Positions 32,976 to 45,276 are shown, numbered from the stretch's first letter. The stretch is DNA of 64,000 nucleotides from Argopecten irradians (GCF_041381155.1 NC_091144.1:30622980-30686979); one strand, 5' to 3'. Numbers and translations: made by a program. Notes: generated by a model not told the origin, from the sequence alone.

Positions 32976-34183
32976 GAATGAATACGCAAATCCATCTGTA
33001 GTTGTTATTCTGCACTGTACATTGTGCATACATTCGGTATGCACCGTTTCATTAAAAGTAGAATGTTCAAGTACTATAACGAAAAACTACAAAATGAAGT
33101 TGATGTTACGCAAAAAATGATGTCCCTTTCTCTTTGTGACTATGGTGATATTCGCGCACATTCTTATTATTAAAGTCAGGTAAATGTCATGTCGGAACTC
33201 TCATTTCTTAAGTTTCATAGCAGACCACCTTTAATCTAAACGACACAACGTTCCCCAATCAATACCATTCAATACTGTAACAACCTTGACCTACCTTGAC
33301 ACGGATTTAACCTTGACATATAATTAGTATCAACTATCTGGAACTGCAACCTCGAATCTGGTATAAAAAGTTATGGATTTTATAAAATGGTTCTTAACCT
33401 TCTCGATCATTCGTGATTATGACTTCCAGTTTCCTTGATCGCATTTCATATCTCTTCCGGCCTACTGCAGTTTACCAAGGCGTTGAGAGTAATGATAACA
33501 TCGCCTAACGTAGAGCAATTTGATTCCAAAAACAGGATATCTGAGAAATGACAAGATCTACCAAATTACTGAAGCAAAACGTTTCCGTTCTGAATACTGG
33601 TGTAATTCTCTTAATAGAAAAATATTCTTTGAAAGTGGATCATTAAAATTTCTTTTATGGTAAAATCGCCCGAGGTAAAAAGGTGTCAGTTTAAAAACAA
33701 TATTATATAACGAATGGAAGTTAAGAGGATAAAGTGTCTTCGTAACATTATTGAGACGATCAGTTTTTAATAATAACCATATAAGTAATTATTTTACATA
33801 TGTTGTGTGTGTTTTCATTTAATTTAAACGAGTAGTTCAACAGCCTGTTATGTATATTCCGTTTTAAGTGTATGTTATCTGGTTTCGGAGCTGTGCTGTA
33901 AAGGTATATACAAGTTTACGTGCTGCCATTTGTTTGTTTTAATAATCAACGGTCTATTCACAACCAGTGTAATGAATTGAGTGTGCGGTGCACGTTTTGG
34001 GAGATTGTCTCATTGCGTGGTTCTAATCACGAATGCGATTGTGATCCATGTCGTGTCTCTTCCGCCTGAATATTTTCGGAGTTCAAAAGGTTTCTTTTGA
34101 CAACGTCTCACTCATTTCCCTTTAAGTGAGACTAACTTAGATTATATTTTCCTGCCCGCGATATACTCCTGCATACTAGACAT
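32976..34183. other. Non-coding, with a possible SINE-A relic
   Basis: Near 33935-34100 the order TTTGTTTGTTTTAATAATC, CACGTTTTGGGAGATTGTC and GTCGTGTCTCTTCC recalls a very old minus-strand SINE-A. The rest is unremarkable. Confidence 0.35.
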
Positions 34184-34883
34184 CTAGGAAGGGCGAGAAG
34201 CAATTTATAAAGCAATTAATGAAGAGCTGACTGAACATGTCATCAATGTAAATGCAAGTATGAAAGCAGATGAACATTGCAATAATCTTGTGGATCGAGA
34301 ATAATCTTGTGGATCTTCAAGCTAACAGTAGAAAGAAACACATACCAGTACACAAGAAAAATATCAATGAACACTGCAAACCGTATATAGATCGTGAGGC
34401 AACTGATGTTGTTCGGAAAAAACAGAAGACATGGACAAAATACCTTCATTGCAAAACGAACATTAATTACCAACTTTACAAGATCGTCAGAAAGAATGCT
34501 ACAACACCACTACGAATATCACAAAGGGGATATGAACGTTCTATTGCAAATAACATAAAGGAAAACCCCAAACGCTTTTGGAACTACGTAAGATCGAAGA
34601 CTAAAACCAGATCAACAATTACAAGAGTTTTGAAGCCCAATGGTGAATCAACAGAGTCGGATGCAGAAACAGCAGAAGTAATGAATGAATTTTTTGTGAG
34701 TGTCTTTGTAGAAGATGAAGTCATAGAATTACTTCCATTTCCCAGCCGAAATTTTACATTCCCTTTAGAAAATATCGAAATTACAGAAGAGTTGGTGTTA
34801 ACGGCAGCTTCGAAACAGAAATCAAACAAATCACCAGGACCAGACGGAATCCATCCAAAACTGATAGTGGAAACAAAAAACAC

Positions 34884-35006
34884 TGTTACGTTGATAGATT
34901 ACGACACCTTCATCTTCCTTGACATCTTTATTTGAACTGACTTACGAGATGACGTCACGTCAGACCATTGACTGTGACGTCATAATCACAATAATAATTC
35001 AAGACA
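34884..35006 (-). repeat. BEL/Pao 3' LTR
   Basis: Plus strand begins TGTTACGTTGATAG and ends TTCAAGACA, giving TG...CA termini in element orientation. It carries two TGACGTCA words (CRE-like palindromes) 33 bp apart and AATAAA in element sense. Confidence 0.92.
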
Positions 35007-35185
35007 TCCTCGGGGCCGCGGAAAGTTATTAGATATAATAACACATAAAAAGAATATTTATAGTATAAATTTACACAAAGTGATTGATAAAACAATGTCC
35101 ATTAAAAAGCGTACAATGGTGTGCTTCGCGTTGTGTTTGTTATGTTCACTAGATAATTAAGTTTTTTGTATACGATATTTATAAG

Positions 35186-36510
35186 TTATTTTGACAATGT
35201 CCATGTTTTGATTTTCCCTTCTGCTGCCAATTTTGCTCTTCTTTGGATCCTTGGCGTGCAATTTGTGACATCCTTGATGTTAACCTCCAAAGGGTAGAGT
35301 TTGACAATAGGGCGATTTGTTCTTCCGGATGCCGTGTCTACAGTTGCTGCTCTAACAAATCCATCCTTGCCTCTTATCAGTTCTTTGACAATTGCTAATT
35401 TCCATTTACCTCTTGTCGAATTGTCATGAATTTGAACAACGTCTCCCTCTTTGATTGTTTGTGTAGCATGTCCGGACTTTTTGTGGAATTCACGCAATGA
35501 AGTGACATATTCTTGTTTCCATCTATGCCAGAAATGTTCGATAAGTTGTTGCTTTCTTGAAAATCGTTTTAAAAGTTGATCATGGGAAACGTCCTCTGTA
35601 ATTTCATCCTCATTAGAACTGCTCTCATCGGGATACGGTAGTCCTTTAAGCTTTCTTCCATACAAAAAATGTGATGGGCAGAGTGGATCTGGATCGTTGA
35701 CATCTGATGAAATATATGTTAATGGTCGGTCATTAAGAATAGCCTCAAACTCTGTAGTTATTGTTGATTCGTTACATATGCGCGTCCGAGTACTTTCTTT
35801 ATGCAATCCTTGGTTATCCCAATCAGTCTTTCCCAATATCCACCATACCACGGTGCTCGCTTAGGTATAAATTTCCATACAGTTCCTGCTTGGCAAAGTG
35901 CGTCAGTTACGGAAACAGATTGACTTAGTCGTCGAATATTCTCCGCCGCAGAAACGAATGTAGTAGCATTATCTGACATCATAATTTTTGGTAAGGACTT
36001 TCGGCTGATAAATCGGCGAAAAGCTCGAAGAAACGATTCTTCGGTTAAGTCAGGTACTATCTCTAAATGGACCGCTCTTGTGTTCGCACACGTAAAAAGG
36101 CAAATGTACACCTTTTTGTCTCTTCCGTTTGCTGATTTCACGTGTAGTTCTCCTGTAAAGTCAACTCCAGTAACAGAGAAGGGTTCACTGTCCAGCATCC
36201 TATCTTTTGGTAAAGGAGGTGGAGCTGGAGCCAAATATGGTTTTCCAGATACTTTTTTACATGAAACGCATTTTCGTAAAACAGACCTAACTATCTGTCG
36301 AGCTGCAAGGATCCATACTCTTTGCCTTAATAGAGTGACAACTGTTCCTGTACCAGCATGGCAGTTTCTTTGGTGAGTGTCTTGTATGAGGAGATGTTTG
36401 GATTTATGTTTACCTTTATGGCAATCCTTTATCGTATTGTCGGAATCGACAAAATACTTCCTGGGAATCGAAGTTTTCGTGGTAACGAGTGCTGTATCTA
36501 CCAAAATATC
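35186..36510 (-). pseudogene. BEL/Pao integrase region
   Basis: Shows the zinc-binding end (HQRNCHAGTG, then CVSCKK), the DDE core words GVDFTGEL and SDNATTFVSAA, and the RAPWYGGYWERLIGITK block. The C-terminal domain follows with LTYISSDVNDPDPLCPSHFL, GDVVQIHDN and KLYPLEVN. Typical of BEL/Pao. Broken; treated as a fossil. Confidence 0.88.
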
Positions 36511-36544
36511 TATCCATGAAGTTTTTACTTCTTCTGATAGTTTT

Positions 36545-37675
36545 TCATCCCATGAGAGTCCATCCTTCCAAAGTCTGCATCAGTAATTTTGCGCGAATGG
36601 TGACTGGTCCAAGTATGCCTAATGGGTCATAAATTGATGCTGATTGTTTCAAAACTTCACGTTTTGTGGGTAACAGGTGTCGATATCCGCTCTTGCTTTC
36701 TCGGCGAAAGCGATAGTGTCCGACACAGGATTCCATCTCATTCCAAGTATCTTAACAACATTGTCGGTGTCATGTACATTCTCATTCTCGGCTGACTTCC
36801 GTAAGTTTTTGCTGTTTGATGACCATGACCTCAGATTGAATCCAGCTTGTCTCAGCAAATCTCTTGAACCGCGGAAGTAGTGTAAAGCTTCCTGTTCAGT
36901 GTTCACGGATGAAAGTATGTTATCTACATATAGATTTCTTTGTAGATCATTGAACAGTTCTGTCTGACTGCCGTTGAGATGTTTCAGAAGTGTCGCGTTT
37001 AGAATGGAGAACACGTGGCGCCGAAGAGTACCGCTTTGAATCTGTAGGTTATCAATGGACTATTGGGGTCTGATGGATCACGAAGCCAGAAAAATCTTGT
37101 CACATCTCTGTGTCCTTCATCAAGGTTTACGTTAAGGAATGCCTTTTCAATGTCCATATTCCATATTTCTTCATTCGAAATCTCGCGATGAGTCCTGTAA
37201 TGTCTTTAAGTTTAGGAGGAGTGGACAGTAGACAGTCGTTTAAAATTGGAGATTCTGAATCTTGATGGTAACTGCAATCGTAAACGATCCTGATTGGTGT
37301 AGTCGAGTCTTTTTTCACAGGGTGGTGTGGTATGTAATGTATTTTGTCCCCTGATTTGATGTTGTCATCCGAAACTTTCTCTATGAATCCTCTCTTTTCT
37401 TGGTCAGATATATCTCCATTCATCTTCAATAGGTTTGGTTCTCGAGCGAGTCGTTTAACGACATTAATCGTTCTGTTTCTTGTGACAAATTCATTTGTCG
37501 GAAGTTCTTGGTGGTCCTCACGCCAGGGCAACTTAGCAATATATCTGTCGTTATTGAAGGATATGGCAGTATTCTGATATTCTTCCATGTAACTCGTAGA
37601 ACTAGCAGAGTTGTCTGGTGTATCCTTTACTCCAAGAGATTCAATTTTCCAAAACTTTTCTAGGTCAACTTCCTC
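36545..37675 (-). pseudogene. BEL/Pao reverse transcriptase region
   Basis: Contains IHYIPHHPVKKDSTTPIRIV and YDCS near the RT start, LNDCLLSTPP, the YVDN catalytic word (LQRNLYVDNILSSV), the KILGMRWNPVSD segment, and SASIYDPLGILGPVTIRAK, a BEL/Pao signature. Broken; treated as a fossil. Confidence 0.85.
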
Positions 37676-39591
37676 TTATTTGTGGTTTATCAAAATGTTC
37701 ATGATCGCAGTATTCATGATTCCCATCGAAGATGAAACAGTTGTTGAGTTTTTGTGTGTGATGATTGGACCGGATAACAGATATCCTAATTTGGACTTGA
37801 CAGCTGTCGGTCCACTCCAACGAATCACTTTGTGCTGTACTATTGACCAATAGTAGTCTGCTCCAATTAGGAGGTTTATGTTGAATTTCTCATGATGTGT
37901 CACTAGGTTAGCTAGCTGTAATCCTCGTAAATAAGGCAACTTTGCAGCGTTAATCTGGGCTTTCATCTCTATTGGCGCGGCTATCTTTGGTAAGATTACT
38001 ACCTCTATCGGGATTCTCTCTCCGCTGACAGATTCAATGTATATGCGTGCAGTTTTTAGATGACGTATCTGACTTTCACTTCCCCCAAAAGCAACTATTT
38101 TCATGTTAATAGTTCCCGTAGTCTCGATATTTAGTTCTTTGGCTAAATCCTCGGTCATGAAAGAATTCTGTGCTCCTTCGTCTAAAAGAATGTTTGCTGT
38201 AGCGTGATGAAATTGCGACCATACTGGGGCTATAGCGGTCTTTAATAAAACCTCGGAATGAGATATTATCGTTGTTGAGTGAAGCGCTACGGTTTTCTCC
38301 TCCTTGTCAGTACCTTTATTTCCCTCCGATACATAAACCTTAGGATTCGGCGATTGTGGAATTTGGTCATTACATATACTAGTGTGATGTCTTTTCCCGC
38401 ATTTTCTACACTTGAATTTGGAATGACAGTTACTCACTTTATGTGAACCAAAACAGTTGAAACAAACGTTCTTGGACTTCACAATGTCTATTCGTGCTTT
38501 GTAATCGGTGATGTTTGTACATTGGTTAGGTGAGTGCATCTCCCGGCAAAACAAACACGGCTTTCTAGAATTGGCGCTTGTATTCGGTATACCTTGTGTC
38601 TTTCCTTTTGTTCCCTTGTTGTCTGAAGTTCCGGTTACAAAATTTGCCGTAGGTATAACTTCCGGTTCAGTTTCTCCCGCTTCCAAAATGCATATTTCCT
38701 TCCCGATAGCCTCGCGCAAGGATTTCAACTCCCAATTATCGCCTCCGTTATCTCTAGTGATGTTCTGTCTTACGTTGGGCGGTAGTTTGTTCTTGATTAT
38801 TGGTATAAGGAGAGACCCAAATGATTCCTCACACTGTCCTAAAGACTCTAAACCTCTGATGTACGACTCCATCTTATCATGAAATGATCTGAGACTACTT
38901 GCGTTAAATCGCGGGGCAGGAATATTTATCAAATGTTCCATGTATGCGTTTGTAACTTTGTGGGTCTGTCCAAACCTTTTCAAGAGAATGTCTATAGCTT
39001 GTAAATAGCTATTGTTCGTGATAGGAAGACCTTCAATGCACTGTGACGCTTGGCCATGTAATTGTGCTTTTAGATAACTAAATTTTTGAATGTCTGTCAA
39101 ACAAGTATTGAAATGAATCGTTGACTGGAACGATTCCCAGAATGTTTTCCACTGTAATATATCCCCAGAAAAACCGGGAGACTCAGCTTAGGAAGTTTAT
39201 GAAATTGAGAAGATACACTTGAACTTGAAGAAAGCTGGTGTCCGCTTAAGTTTGTATTAATTCTGGGGGCAAAGTTCTGTGCGTTGACATTTAGAATTTC
39301 ATTCTGAGCGTGGTGGTCAATATACTTGAGAATTTCAGCGATTTCACAATCAACTTCAAATATATACTTATCTGAGTTTTCAACTTCATCGGCAATGTCG
39401 TCTTCTTCAATTAGGGTAAGTATCTGTTCATCAATTTTCTGGATGTTTGCTTTCTTTTCTTGTACCGATGTCAAGGCTGTGTTGATTCCGATAAAGTCAT
39501 CGTTTGATTTAAAATCCTCTAATTTTCCTAGCAGCCGTGTTATGGCCCGCTTGTTGCCAGTTCTTATGTTCTTTAGCTTCTGTAGCTCCAT
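37676..39591 (-). pseudogene. BEL/Pao gag and protease region
   Basis: The gag start MELQKLKNIRTGNKRAITRL lies directly after the primer-binding site and is followed by a helical N-terminal part. Further on come cysteine/histidine knuckles (CLFCREMHSPNQC, CFNCFGSHKVSNCH, CRKCGKRHHTSIC) and the aspartic protease core ANILLDEGAQNSFM. The order matches BEL/Pao gag-pol. Confidence 0.88.
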
Positions 39592-39597
39592 TCTTTA

Positions 39598-39615
39598 CGA
39601 TTGTCACGGCACCAA
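39598..39615 (-). promoter_or_regulatory. BEL/Pao primer-binding site
   Basis: Directly inside the 5' LTR the minus strand reads TGGTGCCGTGACAATC. TGG pairs with the CCA end of a tRNA, and this word is of the kind found at this place in BEL/Pao elements. The gag start codon follows at 39591. Confidence 0.7.
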
Positions 39616-39738
39616 TGTTACATTGATAGATTACGACACCTTCATCTTCCTTTACATCTTTATTTGAACTGACTTACGAGATGACGTCACGTCAGACCAT
39701 TGACTGTGACGTCATAATCACAATAATAATTCACGACA
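39616..39738 (-). repeat. BEL/Pao 5' LTR
   Basis: Partner of 34884-35006, same length, about 97-98% alike. It holds the same pair of TGACGTCA words upstream of the AATAAA in element sense, so they may act as promoter elements. Confidence 0.92.
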
Positions 39739-40315
39739 AACACCCTAGTTAAACCGCTAACTATCATCTTCAAGAAATCAATGGACGAATGAATAGTACC
39801 ATCTCAATGGACATCTGCTAATGTTTGTCCAATCCACAAAGGGATCAACCAAAAACCCTAACAACTATCGACCAATTAGCCTATCATCAGTGCAATGTAA
39901 AATCCTGCAGAGAATCATCCGTGACAATATTGTCGAACATATGACAGCAAATTAACTTTTCTCACCTGATCAACACGGATTAATGTCTGGTAAATAATTC
40001 ACTACTAAAGTCCTGGAGGTTTTGGAAAATTGGACACAAACATTAGATAATGGTAGTAATGTGGATGTAATATATTTAGACTTCAGCAAAGCGTTCGATA
40101 AAGTGTCACATAGGCTACTCCTGCACAAACTAAAGGCATATGGGATCATAGGGAAAATCCTCATAAGGATACGCAAATTCCTATCCAATCTAAACCAAAG
40201 AGTAATCATTAACGGTCGGGGAAAGTTCTACAAGCCGGAAAGTCAAGAGCGGAGTACCACAAGGGAGTGTCCTCGGACCTATTTTTTTCTGATTTATGTC
40301 AACGATATCCATGAA

Positions 40316-40746
40316 ATCTTTCCTAATGCCTCCCTTGGCACCGCCTCACTTTTGGCCTTGAGTTGAGCGTTCGCCCCTGAGAGGAAGGCTCTGGGTTCTG
40401 TCCCCTGGCCGAGACACACCAAAGTCTATAAAAGTGGTAGTTTCTGCTCCTGCTTAGCGTTCAGCATACAGGGAGTGGGACGACTGGTTCGCCCGCTGTC
40501 AGTATAATGTGACCGGGTGGGGTGTGTTGCTTGGTGTCTTCGGCGGCATGCTTCAGTGATATAGCACTATAAAAAGGGCAACAGTTCCACTATACAAGAA
40601 GACACAACACGAACATACCGCAGTCTCCCAGTACACTCACCTCGCACAACATACACGCAACACACCGCATACATGGGAGGCCGTCCTTACATGACCATAG
40701 CTGTTAATAGGACGTTAATAAATCAAACAAACAAACAAACAAACAA
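40316..40746 (+). mobile_element. SINE-A, 5'-truncated young copy inside the LINE
   Basis: Begins at ATCTTTCCTAATGCCTCCC and ends in a long (CAAA)n tail. It differs from 31337-31871 at only about ten places in 430 bases. It cuts the LINE RT just before the FADDT word. No clean target duplication was seen. Confidence 0.92.
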
Positions 40747-41864
40747 AAGTGAACTATGAGTTTAAACTCTTTGCTGACGACACCAAACTATATTCTAAAA
40801 TCAACAATGCACAAGATTGTCTAGAACTCGAACTGAACATTGACAAGATCACAGACTGGACAGACAAATGGCTTATGAAATTGAATAAAGATAAATGCAA
40901 ACATGGAAATAGCTAACCTTCCCATAATCAACCAATACTGTATAAAAGGTGGTAGTATAAGAATACCCTTGGAGAAAACGACTACGGAAAAGGATCTTGG
41001 GAGTTTTTGTTGACAACAAACTTAAGTTCACCAACCACGTCAACAAACTGTAGCAAAAGCCAACAGCATATTGGGAACTATCTTCAGAACCTTTGTGTAT
41101 CTTGAAACCAAACATTTACCACACTCTACAAAACTCTTGTCAGACCCCATTTAGAATATTGTTCTGTGATATGGTCTCCATGATTAAAGTAAGACATCAA
41201 AGCACTAGAAAATGTCCAGAGAAGATGAACCAAAAGGCTTACTAAACTCAAAAACCTTCCATATCCTGAAAGGATCAGAGCCTTGGGAATTCCAACATTG
41301 AAATACAGACGATTAAGGGCAGATATGGTGAAAACCTATAAAGTCCTCAATAAAATAGACATTGCCAACAGTGAAAATATGTTCACCCCAACGAGACACG
41401 CCAGACCAAGGGCATACGAAAAAAAACTGTTTAAGAAACCCTTCCGTCTTAACACATCAAAGTATGTTTTTAGAAACAGAATCATTGAGTCCTGGAATTC
41501 CCTTCCAAGAGAGGTGGTCAACGCAGAAAACATTAACATCTTTAAGCACAGGCTGAACAACCACTGGAAGAACCACGTCCTGAAATTCCAACCATCAACC
41601 TAGTGCAACTACTGATATATATATATATATATATATCTTACTAGAAACTAGGAATACTATTATATATACATATGCTAACGCAATCACACGTATAACTTTA
41701 TGTAAATTATTTATGTAAATATTATCATATATCTATATAAGCCAAATATCGCTTTTCAACGATATTGGACTGATGAGATACTGATGAGAAGATCTGTTCG
41801 CCCTCTTCTGAGAATAACGAAATTGGGTGATATGTACTCTCTATGAAATTAAACGAAATAATAT

Positions 41865-41985
41865 GTTCCGTCAGGCGTACCACAAGGATCCCTATTTGAT
41901 ATATGCCCTAATGCCTATCTCTAATCCGCGTTAATAATATTCCGTTAGGCGTATAACAAGGCTCCGTTCTTGGCCCGTGTTCCCG
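41865..41985 (+). mobile_element. Possible LINE relic
   Basis: Two short segments, 41871-41893 and 41942-41965, each encode the RT-like word SGVPQGS or a close variant (CCGTCAGGCGTACCACAAGG and CCGTTAGGCGTATAACAAGG). Too short to prove. Confidence 0.3.
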
Positions 41986-42985
41986 TTTCCATCGCTTTAT
42001 CGGTGTTATTTCTTGCAGGCATACTTGAAGGCTGTCCTTAGTACTTTATCTTTCCTTGTCAATCCATGGCTCTGAACCGTGGTTGCAATTAAAAGCATCA
42101 TTATTTTCTTTTGTTTCAACACAGTTGATGATTTCATTCACAACAAAATGTATCATCTTTACAACATTGAGATGAAATGCGAATATCTGATTGGTCGATG
42201 TTAAGGATGCTGCAAATAAAAGAGACTGCATGGATTTTTGACGGATTTTTGTTAGGGTATCTCCTCAATACAAGTATTTCAATATATATATGTATATTTC
42301 AATTTATGTACTTGTTTTATTTTGTTGAACAAAATTGTTGATAGGGTATTAAAACAATATAAAAACCGGTGCAAAGGCATTCGGTTGTTAATGTTACAGA
42401 AAATGAAAAATATAAATTAGAACCTGAGTTTCTATACTGATTGACTATACTTTAGCATTAAACAATTACGTTCTTTTGTCTGGAGTGGAAAGTAGTTACA
42501 AATTGTTATCTACTGATCAAATTATCAAACCGCTCGATAGGCCATATGTTCTGAGAAACACGTAATAACCAAATGTCAGGTCATTACACTGGCTATTCTA
42601 AAGAAATCCGGGATACGTAATGGATGTGTAAGACATCAAATCTTGCGGAATGAAGGTCAGAAAAGTTTCGAGTACATGCGACCAGCGGTTATTTACTGCT
42701 GTTCGTGGCCGTATTGTACCCAAATCCTATTACACTATCTGTGATAAAGACTAGGCTCCAGATGTATGATGACAGCTTTATAATTACAGCATCTCTCTTG
42801 TATTGTTGTAATATCTTAGTAGTTTATGTGATAGAAATGTCGGAAAGGTCTATGCTGGAGTTTTTTCCTTTAAGAGTACACGGCACCGGACAAAATTCGC
42901 TATTTTTTTGTGTGATCGTTTTGTTTTATTTCTTTTAAGACCTCTTCAAACTTGCACGTCATTGGTTGACCAGGATATTTGGGAT
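41986..42985. other. Non-coding, nothing recognised
   Basis: The frame 42705-42938 has hydrophobic runs but no further support. Confidence 0.4.
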
Positions 42986-43165
42986 ATGTTACCTTGTGTC
43001 TTCGGCATCATGCTTCAGTGATATAGCACTATAAAAAGGACAAAAGTTCTACTGTATACGAAGACACAACACGAAGATACCGCAGTCTCGCAAAACACGC
43101 ACCACACACAACGTACCTTTCACACCGCATACATGGGAGGCCGTCCTTACATGACCCTGGCCGCT
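42986..43165 (+). mobile_element. SINE-A fragment without tail
   Basis: From the CTTGTGTCTTCGGCATCATGC block to GTCCTTACATGACCCTGGCC. Both ends are missing. Confidence 0.8.
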
Positions 43166-43352
43166 TCGATGGAACCTTTGCAATACACATTATTACTTTA
43201 TAGTAATGTTGCCAGTTTATGTTTTATGTTGATGGGTTTTGAAAGAATAAATGAAAACTGAAGTCATGAAATTGTATATGATATTAAAACATAATTGTGA
43301 TGTCATCTATTGTTGTTTCGGTACTTTAACACACGGAGTATCGGACCATTAC

Positions 43353-43455
43353 CTGTAACTGTCCTATATGTTACCTTTTACTGTCTTATAAGTGACTCTA
43401 ATATAAGACAGTCACTTATAAGACAGTAAAAGGTAACTTATGGGAGAGTTACACA
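43353..43455. repeat. Perfect 28-bp hairpin in a longer imperfect palindrome
   Basis: Arms 43370-43397 and 43410-43437 are exact inverted copies (start GTTACCTTTTACTGTC) around a 12-base loop. Beyond the arms a further ~16 bp pair imperfectly (TAACTGTCC with GGAGAGTTA). A fold of this length could be a small foldback transposon or a hairpin RNA precursor. The sequence alone does not decide. Confidence 0.85.
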
Positions 43456-44361
43456 ATGAGGGTGAGTATGTCTCCGGGCATAATCCCATAATTATGTTAA
43501 CACACAACACACAACCTGCTGGAATATTCCATAATTTTTAAATCCAAATTACGAATAAAATCCCACATAATGAGGAGACTTTAGTCCTCTATTAATGCAG
43601 AATTATTACATATCAACAGAATTTTCTGTATATATCCCATATCGAGTTTTCCTCCATATTATGAATTCACCATTTAACACTTATCACCAGCATTAACTCC
43701 AATTTCCGCTTTCTGAAAACCTTGTTTTTGTACATCACTTTTGATTTTAAATTTCCTAATCATCTACACTGTAGTTTTACACTTATTTTGATTCTGTTTC
43801 GACAATATTTCCGAATTTCAACTAATTGGCCTGTTGAATGAAATTGCACATGGTATAAATAAATCCCAAGAGAGGTCGAAATTTTAAATCCTCTGAATTC
43901 AATGTAAGTTCTGGGGGCACCGACTGTTTGAACTAGCCTGGAAAATCACTATTATATGCAATCATTTTTGCAAGAAGCTTTCAAACATTCATATGTCATT
44001 TCTTGACCACATCAGACATTGGACAGAAATGTCCTTTTAGCAATAAAAGTCACTCAAGTCACCTTTATTATATCGCTGAAAGTAATAGCCCTCCATCACT
44101 GAAGGTGGACATGGTTAAAGTGAATTTACAGATAGTTGTCCAACCCAAAAGCATGCTTCATGCATTCCGTTCATGAATGCTATTCATCACATATAACACA
44201 GGCAAAGGTAATTCTATGTTCCCATTGTCTATATTGGATTTGTCATGGTTGAATGCACATTGGTATAGTTACCTGAGCTCATAGACAAAGGCGAATAACT
44301 GGCTTATATTAGAAATAAAAGTGTACTTTATTAACACAAAGACTTGCTATGTTTTAAGTTA
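43456..44361. other. Non-coding, nothing recognised
   Basis: AT-rich without supported features. Confidence 0.4.
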
Positions 44362-44475
44362 GAGATAAGCCTCAAACTGTACAATATGTTGGAGAAAGAA
44401 CAGATCTCGGCCCTGACGGGCCTCGATACAGTTTTTTCCCCAACATATTGTACAGTTTTCGGCTCGGCTTATCTC
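44362..44475. mobile_element. 114-bp foldback element
   Basis: Outer arms GAGATAAGCC and GGCTTATCTC, then AAACTGTACAATATGTTGG against CCAACATATTGTACAGTTT, form a near-continuous stem. A loop contains a smaller GGCCCTGACGGGCC hairpin. Likely a small MITE. Confidence 0.75.
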
Positions 44476-44606
44476 CATAGCTGAACATTCATTTATAATC
44501 CTATACCTCATAGCCGGTTATTTTCACGGGCTATTTCTTTGCGATTTGAACCTAAAACTGGAGAAAAGAATTTTAGCGGATCAATGTTCTCGCTGGTAAA
44601 TTTTCA

Positions 44607-45050
44607 AAATTTTGAAAAGATACGAGCTTTATTTTCAGAAAAAATAATCGTTACTTTTTAGGGAGCATGTATTTTTACTATTTTGAATCTGATTGATAAT
44701 TCCATGTAGATTTTCAATTGATCTGACATACAAATGTAGGCGGTTTCATGTTACAAATTAACGTACACAGCTGAAGACATTTCTATTTGATTTGTTATAG
44801 AATCCAAGATGAAAGACTTGCAAGAAGTTTAAATTTTGAAAAGATACGAGCTTTATTTTCAGAAAAAAATAATCGTTACTTTTTAGGGAGCATGTATTTT
44901 TACTATTTTGAATCTGATTGATAATTCCATGTAGATTTTCAATTGATCTGACATACAAATGTAGGCGGTTTCATGTTACAAATTAACGTACACAGCTGAA
45001 GACATTTCTATTTGATTTGTTATAGAATCCAAGATGAAAGACTTGCAAGA
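44607..45050. repeat. Recent 224-bp tandem duplication
   Basis: Segments 44607-44830 and 44831-45050 are nearly identical, from AAATTTTGAAAAGATACGAG to GATGAAAGACTTGCAAGA, with one base difference in an A-run. Such identity in non-coding DNA points to a very recent event or an assembly artefact. Confidence 0.9.
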
Positions 45051-45147
45051 CAGTTAAGTCTTATTTCGATTGTACTTTGAAATTACAAAATTGCCAATAA
45101 ACAAGATTAATTTCTTTTCTCGTTGTTTTTATCAATGCAACAGGGTT

Positions 45148-45276
45148 AACTGCCGACTCAAGTGGATATTGAAAATACTTCAGCATGCTAGAAGAATGGA
45201 TGGAGCTCCTGTAGCTAATACCAATATTGGCATCCGCGCAGACAACGTGGCACTTTTTCCAAGCCTAAAGCGATAA
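45148..45276 (+). CDS. Candidate terminal exon, unknown gene
   Basis: A good acceptor (TTTTTATCAATGCAACAG after a T-rich run) precedes a frame reading VNCRLKWILKILQHARRMDG, then APVANTNIGIRADNVALFPS, ending LKR and a stop at 45276. Protein-like but unrecognised, with no upstream partner found. The opposite strand is open too, which weakens the call. Confidence 0.25.
   Translation, partial: NCRLKWILKILQHARRMDGAPVANTNIGIRADNVALFPSLKR

Larger units (their letters stand above)
34884..39738 (-). mobile_element. BEL/Pao-type LTR retrotransposon, fossil copy
   Basis: About 4.86 kb on the minus strand with two 123-bp LTRs and a 5-bp target duplication AACAC (34879-34883 and 39739-39743), the length usual for BEL/Pao. 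Internal parts in order are gag with zinc knuckles, protease, reverse transcriptase and integrase. The LTRs differ at about three positions, so it is young, though the coding region is broken in about half a dozen places and is shorter than most members. It lies in, and so is younger than, the LINE at 34184-41640. Confidence 0.93.
34184..41640 (+). mobile_element. CR1-like LINE, 5'-truncated, split by a BEL/Pao element and a SINE-A
   Basis: Three pieces, 34184-34883, 39744-40315 and 40747-41640, follow the order of one LINE protein. First comes the linker before the RT (YKAINEELTEHV; FWNYVRSKTKTRSTIT) and the RT start KSPGPDGIHPKL. The second piece gives VDVIYLDFSKAFDKVSHRLL and QGSVLGP. After the SINE-A comes YEFKLFADDTKLYSKINNAQ with the FADDT active site. 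The C-terminus is LPREVVNAENINIFKHRLNN, ending at 41603. The 3' end is followed by (TA)n. Each piece has one or a few frame changes or stops, so the LINE was dead before or soon after the insertions. The endonuclease is absent. Confidence 0.88.
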
